Shown here: piece by piece, positions 16,560 through 26,424 of the stretch
Position numbering within the stretch: the first letter of the stretch is position 1
Layout of the letters: every line of letters starts with the position of its first letter
Source: SZUA-229 sp964531165
GTDB taxonomy: Bacteria; Pseudomonadota; Gammaproteobacteria; SZUA-229
Assembly: GCA_964531165.1 (NCBI GenBank)
Contig: CAZHEA010000002.1
Location: forward strand, 1-64,000
Length of the DNA stretch: 64,000 bases
Direction of reading: 5' to 3'
Made by a program: the position numbers and the translations under genes
The notes under the pieces: generated by a model
Told to the model about the DNA's origin: nothing
Seen by the model: only the letters and a program-made list of their open reading frames with translations
Database searches by the model: none

Positions 16560-17897
16560 TTATGCGAAGATACTAAGGCCTGACTGCGTGCCCAGATTCA
16601 CCGTTATTTTTTCACTCGTGGCTTCCTCACCAAATTCATTTTCAATGGTATTAATATCGTCTGCTTGTGCATTACCCTGTTGTGCCTCGGCGCTACTCTG
16701 CTGCTCAGACTGAGTAGATACATCAGCACCAGCCAGATTCAGCCCCTGCTGCTCGAGCATTTCTTTCAAGCGTGGTAAAGCGGCATCCAGAGCATCACGT
16801 ACCGCAGCATGTTGAGTAACAAAATTAACTGTCGCCTGATCGTCATTCATTGATAACTTTATTTCCATTGGCCCGAGATGCGCAGGGTTCAGCTTAATTT
16901 CAGCTTGCTGTATATTTCCACTCACCATATAAGAGACCTGCTGAGTCATTTGTTGAGACCAGTTAGGATTTTGTACATTAGCCGTAATCGACAAACCCGC
17001 AGAACCTATCGGTGACTGACTCAGTGGAGCTAAATTAGCTGATAAAGGATTACTGATTATGCTGGTTGTCTCACTTGATGCTGAAGTTGCATTCTGTATT
17101 AACGCCAAACTTGAAGAGTACTGACTTGATGATAATACAGCCGCTGTAGTCATCGGTACCTGCTGTAATTTAGATGCCTGTGAAATAATATCCGTTGTCG
17201 GCATTTCACTCACTACCTTAGCCGATTTTACATCCTGAAAATTAGCCTTTTCCGTAAAATTGCCTGACGTATTTAAAGGTGTAACCGATGGCCTCGCTAC
17301 CGCCGTTTCAGTTGAAACATTTTCGCCTTTGATTAAGGCAGATTGTGTCATAACTTTATTCAAAATATCAGACGATAACTGAAGCGTATTATCCGCCTCA
17401 GCGGATGAAAGCGAATCAATAGCCGGTGAGTTTACAGAGGTACCAGTAACCTGATTCGCTCCGGCAATGCTTGCTAGCTGAGCATTCATTTTACCTGTCA
17501 GCGATGTTAAAAGCGGCAATTCAATGCCTGTCACTGGCAAACCTGCACCGATCACCGGCAAAGACGTATCATCATCCTGTAGAAGATTTTTATCTGTCTG
17601 CACACTATCTATCTGTTGTGTTTGCTGACTGTCATCTGTTAGCGTATCAGCTTCGACTATTGATTCAGCCTCACTTGCGGATGAAGACTCCATTGAATCC
17701 CTATCTGCTTGATTAGCATTGGATTTCCCCACATCAGAAGTAGAACGGAGTTGATCGACCTGCTCATTTAACTGCTGCTCAAAAGGCTTATTTTGTTTTA
17801 AATTCATGCTATCAGAAGGTTTTTTACCTGCACGCATATCAAGTTTTTCAGCTCGACTATCAGAGGTTTTAATGTCAATATTTTGAAGTAAATCCAT
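16560..17897 (-). CDS. fliK: FliK, flagellar hook-length control protein
   Basis: FliK is secreted by the flagellar export gate, measures hook length and switches export from hook to filament proteins. The 445-residue protein has a long, low-complexity N-terminal half rich in Ser, Thr, Gln and Asn, as usual for the ruler part. The conserved C-terminal domain at about 320-400 contains LNPAHLGPMEIKLSM and AVRDALDAALPRLKEML. It is the last gene of the fliEFGHIJK run, 80 bases after fliJ, and is convergent with the hybrid kinase gene. Sequence divergence of the N-terminal half is normal. The family call rests on the C-terminal domain and position. Confidence 0.93.
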   Translation of the reverse strand: MDLLQNIDIKTSDSRAEKLDMRAGKKPSDSMNLKQNKPFEQQLNEQVDQLRSTSDVGKSNANQADRDSMESSSASEAESIVEADTLTDDSQQTQQIDSVQTDKNLLQDDDTSLPVIGAGLPVTGIELPLLTSLTGKMNAQLASIAGANQVTGTSVNSPAIDSLSSAEADNTLQLSSDILNKVMTQSALIKGENVSTETAVARPSVTPLNTSGNFTEKANFQDVKSAKVVSEMPTTDIISQASKLQQVPMTTAAVLSSSQYSSSLALIQNATSASSETTSIISNPLSANLAPLSQSPIGSAGLSITANVQNPNWSQQMTQQVSYMVSGNIQQAEIKLNPAHLGPMEIKLSMNDDQATVNFVTQHAAVRDALDAALPRLKEMLEQQGLNLAGADVSTQSEQQSSAEAQQGNAQADDINTIENEFGEEATSEKITVNLGTQSGLSIFA

Positions 17898-17977
17898 GCA
17901 ACACCTGTCTCAGAGTTTAACGTTTTTGAATACTACTTAGACAAATGCAATTGACGGGCCAATTTGGTTAATCGACC

Positions 17978-18397
17978 CTAACGTTTAATACGGCTGGCAA
18001 ACTCATCCTGCTCTTTCTGTTCAATACGGGCTTCAATTCTGGCTTCTTCTACTTTATACTTCACGATCACCGCATCCAGCGCTTTACTACGTGAGCGAGT
18101 TTTCAACCAGCTGAGCTTTTGTTGCTCACAGATTTGCTTTTTTTGCAGAATATTCATCCGTGCCTGCTCAATACTCTGATTTAATTTATTTAAAAAGCAC
18201 TGATAATCTTTTAGCTGCATCGCATTTAAATGAGCACTCACCCGCCCACTATTATATTCACTACGGTACTCGATTAGCTGTTCCAGCTGCAATTGTGCAT
18301 CTACCACCGCTTGTTGGGCTGCCACAAAAATTTGCACTGCCTGTTGTTGCAGCTGGTCGGCGTGCCTGGCAATTGGTTGAATTCGTTTTGAACGCAT
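17978..18397 (-). CDS. fliJ: FliJ, flagellar export chaperone/stalk protein
   Basis: A 139-residue, almost entirely helical protein rich in Gln, Lys and Glu, with coiled-coil heptads throughout (for example QAVVDAQLQLEQLIEYRSEY). FliJ forms the stalk of the FliI ATPase ring and assists export of hook and filament proteins. It follows fliI by 24 bases and precedes fliK, the usual place. Its length matches the family (about 145 residues). The sequence itself is low in distinctive motifs, so position carries much of the call. Confidence 0.9.
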   Translation of the reverse strand: MRSKRIQPIARHADQLQQQAVQIFVAAQQAVVDAQLQLEQLIEYRSEYNSGRVSAHLNAMQLKDYQCFLNKLNQSIEQARMNILQKKQICEQQKLSWLKTRSRSKALDAVIVKYKVEEARIEARIEQKEQDEFASRIKR

Positions 18398-18421
18398 TTA
18401 AAAAATACTTTTATAAGTCAC

Positions 18422-19798
18422 TCACGCAACATCATTATTTTCAGCTTTTGCCAGCAGCTCAGTTAACATCTGCTGACTCTGCTGAAACGAAACAGACTGA
18501 TTCATAGACTGGCGCATAAACTGTTGAATATGCGGCTGCATTGCAATCGCCCGGTCAATTTCTGGATTACTTCCCTGTTGATAGGCACCCACGTTAATCA
18601 GATCTTTATTCTGCTCGTAGATTGAGTATAGTTGTTTTATCTGCTGGCTGGATTGTTGCTGCGCTTCACTGGTTACCATCGGCATCACCCGACTTACTGA
18701 AGACTCTAAATCAATCGCCGGATACTGTCCCATATCGGCAAGCTGTCTCGACAATACAATATGACCATCTAATATTCCCCGCGCCGCATCAGCAATCGGG
18801 TCATTATTATCATCGCCTTCGGTTAGCACCGTATAAAATGCAGTAATCGAACCCTGTCCCGCCTGACCATTTCCCGCACGTTCAACTAATTGCGGAATTC
18901 GCGCAAACACCGAAGGTGGATAACCTTTGGTTGCCGGCGGTTCGGAAATTGATAGACCGATTTCGCGTTGTGCCTGTGCAAAACGCGATAAAGAATCCAT
19001 TAACAATAAAACTTTTTTACCCTGATCACGAAAATACTCCGCTACACTGGTAGCCAACATGGCACCGTGAATTCTCACTAATGGCGATGAGTCGGCAGGT
19101 GCTGCAACAACACAGGCACGTTTAATACCATCATCACCTAAAATATCCTGCACAAATTCTTTAACTTCACGACCCCGTTCACCAATCAGCCCGACCACAA
19201 TCACATCAGCTTCGGTGTATTTTGTCATCATCCCGAGCAAAATACTTTTACCCACACCGGTACCGGCAAATAAACCCATACGCTGGCCACGTCCCACGGT
19301 GAGCAGTGAATTAATTGCACGCACCCCCACATCCAGCGGTTGATTAATTGGATCGCGCATTAACGGGTTGATGATTTTACCCGCGAGTGGCATATGCACA
19401 GCAAGATCTGAATTATTTTTAATTGGACCTTTACCGTCTAAAGGCCGACCGCGACCATCAATCACCCGGCCCAAAAATCCATCTGAAATTTCTATTGAAC
19501 TGGAGTGTCCCACTGGAATAACTTTCGCATTGGGAATTAAACCACGACTCTCCCCCATCGCCATTAAATAAGTTTTATCTCCGGAAAAGCCCACCACTTC
19601 CGCTTCAATACAATGATTACCCGGTGCAATAATATTACAGCTGGTGCCCACTGCTGCTTCACAACCCACCGCTTCCAGCGTTAATCCCACCATCCGGATT
19701 AATCGGCCTTCAACCACCGGTTCTGGTGCACTAATGCGACTTTGTTTTCTGGCGAGGTCATCTATCCAGCGCTGAAAATATTCACTCTGTTGCAACAT
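18422..19798 (-). CDS. fliI: FliI, flagellum-specific export ATPase
   Basis: A 458-residue F1-beta-like ATPase that powers protein export through the flagellar type III apparatus. Walker A GLFAGTGVGKSILLGMM is at about residues 173-189, LIGERGREVKEFV at about 210, and the Walker B strand KVLLLMDSLSRFAQAQREIG near 260. The N-terminal part contains the DGFLGRVIDGRGRPLDGKGP segment. The start ATG overlaps the fliH stop as TAATG, indicating coupled translation of the regulator FliH and the ATPase. Length and motifs are complete. Confidence 0.97.
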   Translation of the reverse strand: MLQQSEYFQRWIDDLARKQSRISAPEPVVEGRLIRMVGLTLEAVGCEAAVGTSCNIIAPGNHCIEAEVVGFSGDKTYLMAMGESRGLIPNAKVIPVGHSSSIEISDGFLGRVIDGRGRPLDGKGPIKNNSDLAVHMPLAGKIINPLMRDPINQPLDVGVRAINSLLTVGRGQRMGLFAGTGVGKSILLGMMTKYTEADVIVVGLIGERGREVKEFVQDILGDDGIKRACVVAAPADSSPLVRIHGAMLATSVAEYFRDQGKKVLLLMDSLSRFAQAQREIGLSISEPPATKGYPPSVFARIPQLVERAGNGQAGQGSITAFYTVLTEGDDNNDPIADAARGILDGHIVLSRQLADMGQYPAIDLESSVSRVMPMVTSEAQQQSSQQIKQLYSIYEQNKDLINVGAYQQGSNPEIDRAIAMQPHIQQFMRQSMNQSVSFQQSQQMLTELLAKAENNDVA

Positions 19799-20421
19799 TA
19801 TTGTTCTTCGCTTTCATTATGAAAATTAAGCTGATCAACTAACTGCTGTACACGAGTTTCAACCGTCGCATCAATATGCGATGCGGCGGATTCAATAACA
19901 CAACCACCGGCCGTCACACTGCTATCGGCTATACAGCTCCAGCTTTGCTCACTGGTATCAATTTCGGCCTGATTTAATAAAGCAATATCATCAGGATTTA
20001 ATCGCACCTGTATATCACGTGATTTCACTGGTAAATATTCCAGCGATTCATGCACCAGATTTTGAATATGCTGCGCATCGAGTTTACTTTCTTTTTGCAA
20101 CAACTGGCTGGCAAGTAAAATCGCCAGCTCGGTGAGTTGCTGCTCGACCTGTTTATCCAGTTCATTTAACGGCTGTTGTAAAAAGTTAAACACCTTCTGT
20201 AATTGATCAGCCTTTAACGACATTTCCTGCAACCCCTGCTTTAAACCTTGTGCATGACCGGCTTTAACCGCTTCATCATAAGCCTGTTTTTGCAGGGCTT
20301 CAATTTCTTCTACCGTTTGCGGGCGAACCGCTTCATCCTGCAGACCGACAATTTTCCCGGTTAACTCGGGCGGTACATAATGCTGGATATCACTTTCGGA
20401 AACTTTGAATCGATTTGTCAT
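19798..20421 (-). CDS. fliH: FliH, export ATPase regulator
   Basis: A 207-residue protein that binds FliI and links it to the C-ring. The N-terminal region is Gln- and Glu-rich with coiled coil (AGHAQGLKQGLQEMSLKADQ contains the typical AxxxG spacing). The C-terminal half (about 100-200) resembles V/F-type ATPase subunit E, with LAILLASQLLQKE and VRLNPDDIALL. It directly precedes and overlaps fliI. A 146-base gap containing palindromic repeats separates it from fliG. The assignment is supported by length, order and the C-terminal domain. Confidence 0.93.
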   Translation of the reverse strand: MTNRFKVSESDIQHYVPPELTGKIVGLQDEAVRPQTVEEIEALQKQAYDEAVKAGHAQGLKQGLQEMSLKADQLQKVFNFLQQPLNELDKQVEQQLTELAILLASQLLQKESKLDAQHIQNLVHESLEYLPVKSRDIQVRLNPDDIALLNQAEIDTSEQSWSCIADSSVTAGGCVIESAASHIDATVETRVQQLVDQLNFHNESEEQ

Positions 20422-20458
20422 AAATTATTACAATTTTAAAAATATTATGCCCCGATAT

Positions 20459-20540
20459 TTGTCATACCTGCAAGACAGGTATCCAGTGTCTGTCGGTGAC
20501 ATTAAGTCACTAGATTCCTGCCTGCACAGGAATGACTAAA
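20459..20540. repeat. Palindromic repeat cluster (three hairpins) between fliG and fliH
   Basis: Three adjacent perfect inverted repeats can be read: ATACCTG/CAGGTAT at 20464-20482, GTGAC/GTCAC at 20496-20510, and ATTCCTG/CAGGAAT at 20514-20533. The right part, CACTAGATTCC...GGAATGAC, has the same framework as the element at 33786-33818. Such units resemble the dispersed REP-like palindromes common between proteobacterial genes, and may modulate the fliG-to-fliH read-through transcript. Family identity is inferred from two copies in the window. Confidence 0.65.
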
Positions 20541-20567
20541 ATAAGATTATATAAACTAAAAAACTCA

Positions 20568-21581
20568 CTAAACCATCTCCTCACCACCACTACCACCGAG
20601 CACAATATCACCCTCTTCCGCTAGACGTCTGGCGGTAGCAATAATTTCTTTTTGCGCGGTTTCCACATCACTCAGGCGCACCGGTCCACGGGCTTCCATA
20701 TCTTCACGTAACATTTCTGATGCACGCTTCGACATATTTTTAAGTATTTTTTCTTTCAGCCCTTCTTCTGCACCTTTTAATGCCAGAGTTAAACTATCGG
20801 TAGATACTTCGCGCAGTAATGCCTGTATGCCACGATCATCCACATCATTTAAATTATCAAAAACAAACATCAATTCAGAAATACCTTCCTGCATTTCCTG
20901 ATCATGTTCGGCAATCGAATCCATAATCGCGCCTTCGATTGAGGCTTCCATAAAGTTTAGAATATTTGCCGCAGTTTTAAAGCCACCCATCGAGTTCTGA
21001 CTGACATTTTGCTCACCGGAAAACTGTTTTTCCATAATTTTATCCAGTTCCTGTAACGCTTTTGGCGGTATACCTTCTAGTGCTGCTACCCGCATCAGAA
21101 TATCCGGACGTGCACGCTCCGGTAACATTTTTAAAACTTCGGCAGACTGATCGGGTTCCAGATAGGACAGGACAATCGAAATAATTTGCGGGTGCTCCAG
21201 CCGTATGACCTCTGCCACTGAACGTGCATCCATCCACTTTAATGATTCAAGGCCTTTATTACCGCTACCCAGCAATATGCGGTCAATCATATTATTGGCC
21301 TTATCCTGGCCTAATGCATTAACCATCATCTCACGAATATAATCTTCCTGACCTATACCGACCGAAGTCTGGTTACTGACTTCATTAATAAAGTCATCCA
21401 TCACACCGCCCATTGTGACTTTATTAACATTGTCCATACTTGCCATTGCAGCACCCAGGCTTTGCACCTCTTTCGGGTTTAAATGTTTTAGCACTTCCGC
21501 CGCGTTTTCCGAACCCATTGCCATTAGCAATACTGCTGCTCGCTGAACTCCGGTTAATGATGTTGGATTTTCATCTGTCAT
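20568..21581 (-). CDS. fliG: FliG, flagellar motor switch protein
   Basis: FliG forms the upper C-ring, contacts the FliF ring and MotA, and is the site of torque generation. The 337-residue protein has the three FliG domains. The N-terminal domain starts GVQRAAVLLMAMGSENAAEV. The middle domain has LEHPQIISIVLSYLEPDQSA at about 129-148. The C-terminal domain holds LMFVFDNLNDVDDRGIQALL and the charged stretch ALKGAEEGLKEKILKNMS important for motor function. It follows fliF by 14 bases. Length is typical (about 330). Confidence 0.97.
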   Translation of the reverse strand: MTDENPTSLTGVQRAAVLLMAMGSENAAEVLKHLNPKEVQSLGAAMASMDNVNKVTMGGVMDDFINEVSNQTSVGIGQEDYIREMMVNALGQDKANNMIDRILLGSGNKGLESLKWMDARSVAEVIRLEHPQIISIVLSYLEPDQSAEVLKMLPERARPDILMRVAALEGIPPKALQELDKIMEKQFSGEQNVSQNSMGGFKTAANILNFMEASIEGAIMDSIAEHDQEMQEGISELMFVFDNLNDVDDRGIQALLREVSTDSLTLALKGAEEGLKEKILKNMSKRASEMLREDMEARGPVRLSDVETAQKEIIATARRLAEEGDIVLGGSGGEEMV

Positions 21582-21595
21582 ATTTATTCACACAT

Positions 21596-23242
21596 TTATG
21601 ATTCGTTGCCGACCCAGTCTTTAACAACATTAGCCACTTTTTTAGGATCCTGCTGTACCATTGATTTAGCAAATTCTATTTTCTGATCTGAATCATTGGG
21701 CAAAGGTATAGCGCCTTCCTGATGTTCAAGCTGCGCAACCCCGTCTTCACCCACCGGATTACCATCTGCATCTACCTTACCACCTTGCGCACCTTCACCG
21801 GCTTGTGAGTTTTCGAGTACCGGCGTAGGCGGCACATAAGAGGTCAGGCCATTAATTGATGGTTTTAAAATCGTAAAGATAACAACAAGTATGAGGATAA
21901 ACGGCCAGATCCATTTTAGCGCAAACTGTACCCACTTATTATCCATCATAGACGGTTCCGGTAAATCTTCAATTGCTTCTAATGGTGTAAATGAGGCATT
22001 GATTACATTAACCAGATCACCACGTTGCTGATCAAAACCTATGGTCTGCTGCACCAGTGTGGTAATACGTTTTATTTCATCAACAGTTAATGGTGTACGA
22101 GTTGTTTCACCATCTTCAACCACCACTTTATCATCAACCAGAACGGCAACCGTTAACCGTTCAATCACATTGCTATTCTGGCGGGAGTGACGAATGGTAC
22201 GATCAACTTCATAGTTTCTGACATTGTTCTGACTTGCATTTAAGGGTTTAGGCGTTACACCACCCTCACCGACACCACCAGCACCTTCAACCAACCGACC
22301 TCCTTCAGGAGGTTGATTTGCCAATGCGCCAGGAACACCACCATTTGATCTGTCAAATTTTTCAGAACTTGAAGACTGCTCACTGCGTAATGTTTGATTA
22401 GCATTATTATAAAGCTCTTCGGTACTTTCCTGCTGACTAAAGTCTATTTTTGCATTCACTGTTGCACGCACTTTTCCAACACCCATTATCGGCTCTAATA
22501 AATGTTCAATGCGACGTTCAAAATCCTGTTCAAGCTGGCGTGCATAATCATACTGCTGACCTGTCATTGCCATATTACCGCTCATATCACCGGAAGATAA
22601 AAGATTACCGTTCTGGTCAACCACCGTAACACTTTCAGATGACAAATTTGAAATACCGGATGCTACCAGATGAATAATCGCATTCACCTGCCCCTGTTCA
22701 ATCACCCGCCCTCCATATAAATTTAATGCCACTGATGCCGTGGGCTTTTGCTGTTTGCGAACAAACACTGAAGATTTGGGAATGGCCAGATGCACCCGTG
22801 CAGATTTAACATTTCGCATTGTACTTATGGTGCGTGCCAGTTCCGTTTCCATTGCATGATGATAGCGCGCACTTTCTACAAATTGCGAAGTACCGAAACT
22901 CTGCTCCTGCTGCAACATTTCAACCCCAACCGCCGTACCTTTAGGTAAACCCTGTGCAGCTAAATTTAATCGCGCTTCATGTACCCGGCCGGATTCCACC
23001 ATTATCGAACCGGATGCGGCATTTAATTCATAGGGAATTCCCGCCGATTGTAAAGCGGCCACCACTTCTGCGGCGTCACCCGGTTCAAGACCGTTATATA
23101 AAGAAGAAAAACTTGGCGTAGTTCCCCAGGTATAAATACCAATACTAACCAGTACGGTTACCACTATGCCTAATAATGCACCGATAAAACGTGGCACAGG
23201 AATCATCATAGTGGTGGGTTGTGCTGCTATTTGTTCTGCCAT
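21596..23242 (-). CDS. fliF: FliF, flagellar MS-ring protein
   Basis: A 548-residue inner-membrane protein that builds the MS ring on which the flagellum is assembled. A transmembrane segment at about 19-43 (FIGALLGIVVTVLVSIGIYTW) and a second at about 440-460 (FALKWIWPFILILVVIFTIL) flank the periplasmic ring-building domains. The segment GVEMLQQEQSFGTSQFVESA and VHLAIPKSSVFVRKQQKPTA is characteristic. The C-terminal cytoplasmic tail that binds FliG ends ANVVKDWVGNES. It lies 56 bases after fliE. Confidence 0.97.
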   Translation of the reverse strand: MAEQIAAQPTTMMIPVPRFIGALLGIVVTVLVSIGIYTWGTTPSFSSLYNGLEPGDAAEVVAALQSAGIPYELNAASGSIMVESGRVHEARLNLAAQGLPKGTAVGVEMLQQEQSFGTSQFVESARYHHAMETELARTISTMRNVKSARVHLAIPKSSVFVRKQQKPTASVALNLYGGRVIEQGQVNAIIHLVASGISNLSSESVTVVDQNGNLLSSGDMSGNMAMTGQQYDYARQLEQDFERRIEHLLEPIMGVGKVRATVNAKIDFSQQESTEELYNNANQTLRSEQSSSSEKFDRSNGGVPGALANQPPEGGRLVEGAGGVGEGGVTPKPLNASQNNVRNYEVDRTIRHSRQNSNVIERLTVAVLVDDKVVVEDGETTRTPLTVDEIKRITTLVQQTIGFDQQRGDLVNVINASFTPLEAIEDLPEPSMMDNKWVQFALKWIWPFILILVVIFTILKPSINGLTSYVPPTPVLENSQAGEGAQGGKVDADGNPVGEDGVAQLEHQEGAIPLPNDSDQKIEFAKSMVQQDPKKVANVVKDWVGNES

Positions 23243-23298
23243 TTTTAAACCTTTAAATGAGTTTTACTCAATAGAAAACATTTTACTACCGGCTATCT

Positions 23299-23652
23299 TT
23301 ACACCGACATATTCATAATTTCTTTATATGCGGTTAATAACTTATTTCTAACACTGGTCATCGCCTGAAATGAAACACTGGCCTTCTCCATATTAATCAT
23401 CAGCTCTGCCATACTTATATTTGAATCACCTTTTTCAAAGGCTTTGGCCATTTCACCAGACTTCATTAAATTATCATTAATATTATTAATTGAGTTGGAT
23501 AGCACTTCAGAAAAATCCGTATTCTGCACCACACCGGCTTCTTTAACACTAAGCGCTTGCGCACCAAACTGTACATTGTCGGCCTGCGCCTTTGCCTGAG
23601 CTTCCAGTACACGCATTTGTGCTAATACCTGATTTATATTCATATCACTCAT
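23299..23652 (-). CDS. fliE: FliE, MS-ring/rod junction protein
   Basis: A 117-residue protein that joins the MS ring to the rod and is needed for export of other rod proteins. The C-terminal part AELMINMEKASVSFQAMTSV and RNKLLTAYKEIMNMSV is the conserved FliE signature. I chose the ATG at 23652 because GGAG lies ahead of it; the open frame continues upstream into fleR. It starts 22 bases after the fleR stop, so it may be co-transcribed with fleSR, although a promoter inside fleR cannot be excluded. Length matches the family. Confidence 0.95.
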   Translation of the reverse strand: MSDMNINQVLAQMRVLEAQAKAQADNVQFGAQALSVKEAGVVQNTDFSEVLSNSINNINDNLMKSGEMAKAFEKGDSNISMAELMINMEKASVSFQAMTSVRNKLLTAYKEIMNMSV

Positions 23653-23674
23653 AAACAGTCTCCGCTCATTTTCA

Positions 23675-25030
23675 CTATATACTGATACCTGAATCACGCA
23701 TTTTGGCTAATTTATATCTTAATGTCCGCGGGCTTATTCCCAGTCTCTCTGCTGCATATTTACGACTTCCATTACCGGCTTTCAACGCTTCCAGTATTAA
23801 TTGCTGTTCACGATCTTTAAGACCGTTCACTAACTCAGAGTCCCTGTCTTCAACCGACTTATGACGGCTATCGCTAAATTCATAATCATCTGTTTCAAGA
23901 TGAATATCCGCAGCACACACTTCATTTCCATCTTTAAAAATAAGCGCCCGTTGCATCACATTATCCAACTCACGGACATTACCTTTCCATGAATGATTAA
24001 TTAACTTTTGCTGTGCATCGGAGGTTAATATCAGTGTTTCAGATTCACTGAGAATATTTTTATTTAACAGTTTTTTAGCGATCGGAATAATATCTGCCAC
24101 ACGTTCACGTAACGGTGGAATTTGAATCGGGAACACACTCAAGCGATAAAACAGGTCTTCTCTAAATCGTCCCGTCTTAACTTCTTCTTTTAAATTACGA
24201 TTTGTCGTTGCCAGAACGCGCACATTCAGCTTAATGACTTTTCTTCCGCCCAGGCGTTCAACTTCTTTTTCCTGCAGAACACGTAGTAGTTTGGCCTGCA
24301 ACGCCGCATCCATTTCTGATATTTCATCGAGCAGCAACGTCCCATTTTGAGCCTGTTCAAATTTTCCGGGCGTTGCCTGCACCGCACCAGTGAATGCGCC
24401 TTTTTCATAACCAAATAAAACTGCCTCGAGCATATTTTCAGGAATGGCCGCGCAGTTAATTGCCACAAAACTTTGTGTAACACGTTGCGACTGATTATGA
24501 ATAAACTGGGCAAATACCTCTTTTCCTACACCACTTTCACCGCACAATAAAACCGTCGCATCACTTTGCGCAACTTTACTGGCCAATAATTTTAATGACT
24601 GCATTTTTTCATCTTCAGCCAGTAATTCCATTTCGTGCTTAACCACAACATCATTATTAATATACTTTTTTATAACCTGTTGAAGCTCTTCCGCTTCAAA
24701 CGGTTTAACCAGATAATCTGCCGCACCCAGTCGCATAAAATCCACGGCTTTTTCAATGCTTGCATAAGCGGTCATAACAACCACTGGTAATTCTGAATAC
24801 TTCTGCTTTATCTGCTTTAACAATTCGGATCCATCCATCGGCTGCATCTGCACATCACTAATCACCAGCTTAAATTTATATTCACTCAAACGAACCAGTG
24901 CGGCCTGTCCATGTTCGGCACAAATAACAGAGTATCCTGACATTTCACAGGTATCACATATTGCTTCGCGTAGCTGATCATCATCTTCAACAATTAAAAT
25001 ATCAACGCATTGTTGTTTGTTTTGTGTCAT
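23675..25030 (-). CDS. fleR: FleR/FlrC, sigma-54-dependent flagellar response regulator
   Basis: A 451-residue NtrC-type activator. A receiver domain (DILIVEDDDQ, phospho-Asp in VISDVQMQPMDG, Lys in LVKPF) is followed by a AAA+ domain with Walker A CGESGVGKEVF, the sigma-54 contact loop GAFTGA, and LLLDEISEMD. A Fis-type helix-turn-helix ends the protein (GSRKYAAERLGISPRTLRYK). In Pseudomonas and Vibrio, the homologue is phosphorylated by FleS/FlrB and activates the hook-basal-body genes from sigma-54 promoters. The start is the ATG at 25030 behind CTGGAG, 49 bases after fleS. Confidence 0.95.
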   Translation of the reverse strand: MTQNKQQCVDILIVEDDDQLREAICDTCEMSGYSVICAEHGQAALVRLSEYKFKLVISDVQMQPMDGSELLKQIKQKYSELPVVVMTAYASIEKAVDFMRLGAADYLVKPFEAEELQQVIKKYINNDVVVKHEMELLAEDEKMQSLKLLASKVAQSDATVLLCGESGVGKEVFAQFIHNQSQRVTQSFVAINCAAIPENMLEAVLFGYEKGAFTGAVQATPGKFEQAQNGTLLLDEISEMDAALQAKLLRVLQEKEVERLGGRKVIKLNVRVLATTNRNLKEEVKTGRFREDLFYRLSVFPIQIPPLRERVADIIPIAKKLLNKNILSESETLILTSDAQQKLINHSWKGNVRELDNVMQRALIFKDGNEVCAADIHLETDDYEFSDSRHKSVEDRDSELVNGLKDREQQLILEALKAGNGSRKYAAERLGISPRTLRYKLAKMRDSGISI

Positions 25031-25079
25031 CAAATTCTCCAGTTTATTTGGCATTTATCGCTTTATTATTTATTTAAAA

Positions 25080-26384
25080 CTATTTGAAATTTATCTCTTC
25101 AGAACTATATTTTTTCTGCTGGCCACTGGCCAGAAATTGCTCATTACGATTGAGCGGCAGGCAGATATAAAAGTTTGCACCTTTACCCGGCTGTGAATTT
25201 ACACGTAAGTCACCGTGATGCGCCTGTACAATAGATTGCGCTACTGCTAAACCTAAACCGGTACCGCCATCTCGTTGGGTAAAAAATGGCTGAAATACTT
25301 TTTCCTGCTCATCAGCACTTAAACCCGGGCCGTTATCACGCACCGCTATAATTAGATGATCCGCCTGCTGATAAACTTCAAGTTCAATTTCACACTGCGC
25401 ACTATCAATTCTCTCACAAGCCTGAATGGCATTTTCAGCGAGGTTAATTACCACACTCACTAACGCATCTAAGCTACCGGTTAACTGAATATCATCCACA
25501 CTGCTAACGATACGTAGTTGCACATTATGCTCTCGCAACTGGGTTTCTATACGCGTATTAAATGTCACCAGTAAATCATTCAGCTGAAATTGTTGTTCCG
25601 AAAATTCGCCGCCCTTTGCGTACATCAACATATCGTTAATCAACTTTTCAAGATAGCGCATACAAGTGCGAATCTTATCTATGGCCTTCTTTTCATGTGG
25701 ATTATCAGAGGCAAACTGATTAAGTTGAGATGCATATAAAACCGCTGATGCCAACGGCGTACGTAATTGATGAGCCAGGCCAGCTGCCATCTGGCCCATT
25801 GCCGCCAAACGATTCTGACGATCTGACAAACTTTCCAGCATTCGCTGCTCAGTAATATCATCTAATAGAATAATTTCACCGGCCGGTGAAAAGCTGTCTG
25901 TTTTAATTACGGATTTATCATTAACGCTATCCAGTGACTGTTTTTTTAAGCTTAAAATACGCCCGGAGTTTAAATGTAAATCCTGTTCACTATGCCGTGC
26001 TACCTGATGAGCATAAACCCGCCGCCACTCTTTACCAATTAAGCTTTGTTCTAAAAAACTCTCCGCAGCTGGGTTCGCGGTGTTGATCACACCCTGTTCA
26101 TCTATCATCAAAACCCCGGCTGGCAACGCATTTAATAAAGATTCAAGGTGATGGGCTAGTTTTTCTTTTTCCGCTAACTGCTTTAAACGTTCATTTTGTG
26201 CACAGGCAAGTTGTTCCGTTAACTCCGCCGCACGCTGATCGAGGTCCTGATATGACTGCTGTAACTGATCTGACAAGCGCCCGAACTGTTCAAAAGCCGC
26301 GACTAACTGTGCCGGATCCTGAACCAGTTGTTCTGCTGTATTAATTGAATTATCGTTTATCTTTAAATTAGCTGATGGCTGCAT
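25080..26384 (-). CDS. fleS: FleS/FlrB, flagellar sensor histidine kinase
   Basis: A 434-residue soluble sensor kinase that phosphorylates FleR. It opens with coiled coil (about residues 30-85), then a PAS domain (LPAGVLMIDEQGVINTANPA, about 90-110). The phospho-acceptor histidine is in GQMAAGLAHQLRTPLASAVL. The ATPase domain has NLAENAIQAC, RDNGPGL and GGTGLGLAVAQSIV. There are no membrane segments, as in FleS/FlrB. A strong sigma-54 promoter match lies about 40 bases upstream, consistent with control by FleQ. fleR follows closely. Confidence 0.94.
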   Translation of the reverse strand: MQPSANLKINDNSINTAEQLVQDPAQLVAAFEQFGRLSDQLQQSYQDLDQRAAELTEQLACAQNERLKQLAEKEKLAHHLESLLNALPAGVLMIDEQGVINTANPAAESFLEQSLIGKEWRRVYAHQVARHSEQDLHLNSGRILSLKKQSLDSVNDKSVIKTDSFSPAGEIILLDDITEQRMLESLSDRQNRLAAMGQMAAGLAHQLRTPLASAVLYASQLNQFASDNPHEKKAIDKIRTCMRYLEKLINDMLMYAKGGEFSEQQFQLNDLLVTFNTRIETQLREHNVQLRIVSSVDDIQLTGSLDALVSVVINLAENAIQACERIDSAQCEIELEVYQQADHLIIAVRDNGPGLSADEQEKVFQPFFTQRDGGTGLGLAVAQSIVQAHHGDLRVNSQPGKGANFYICLPLNRNEQFLASGQQKKYSSEEINFK

Positions 26385-26424
26385 GTCGTGTTTATGTCAC
26401 TTTTGTTCGACTTAACAGTAGTGG

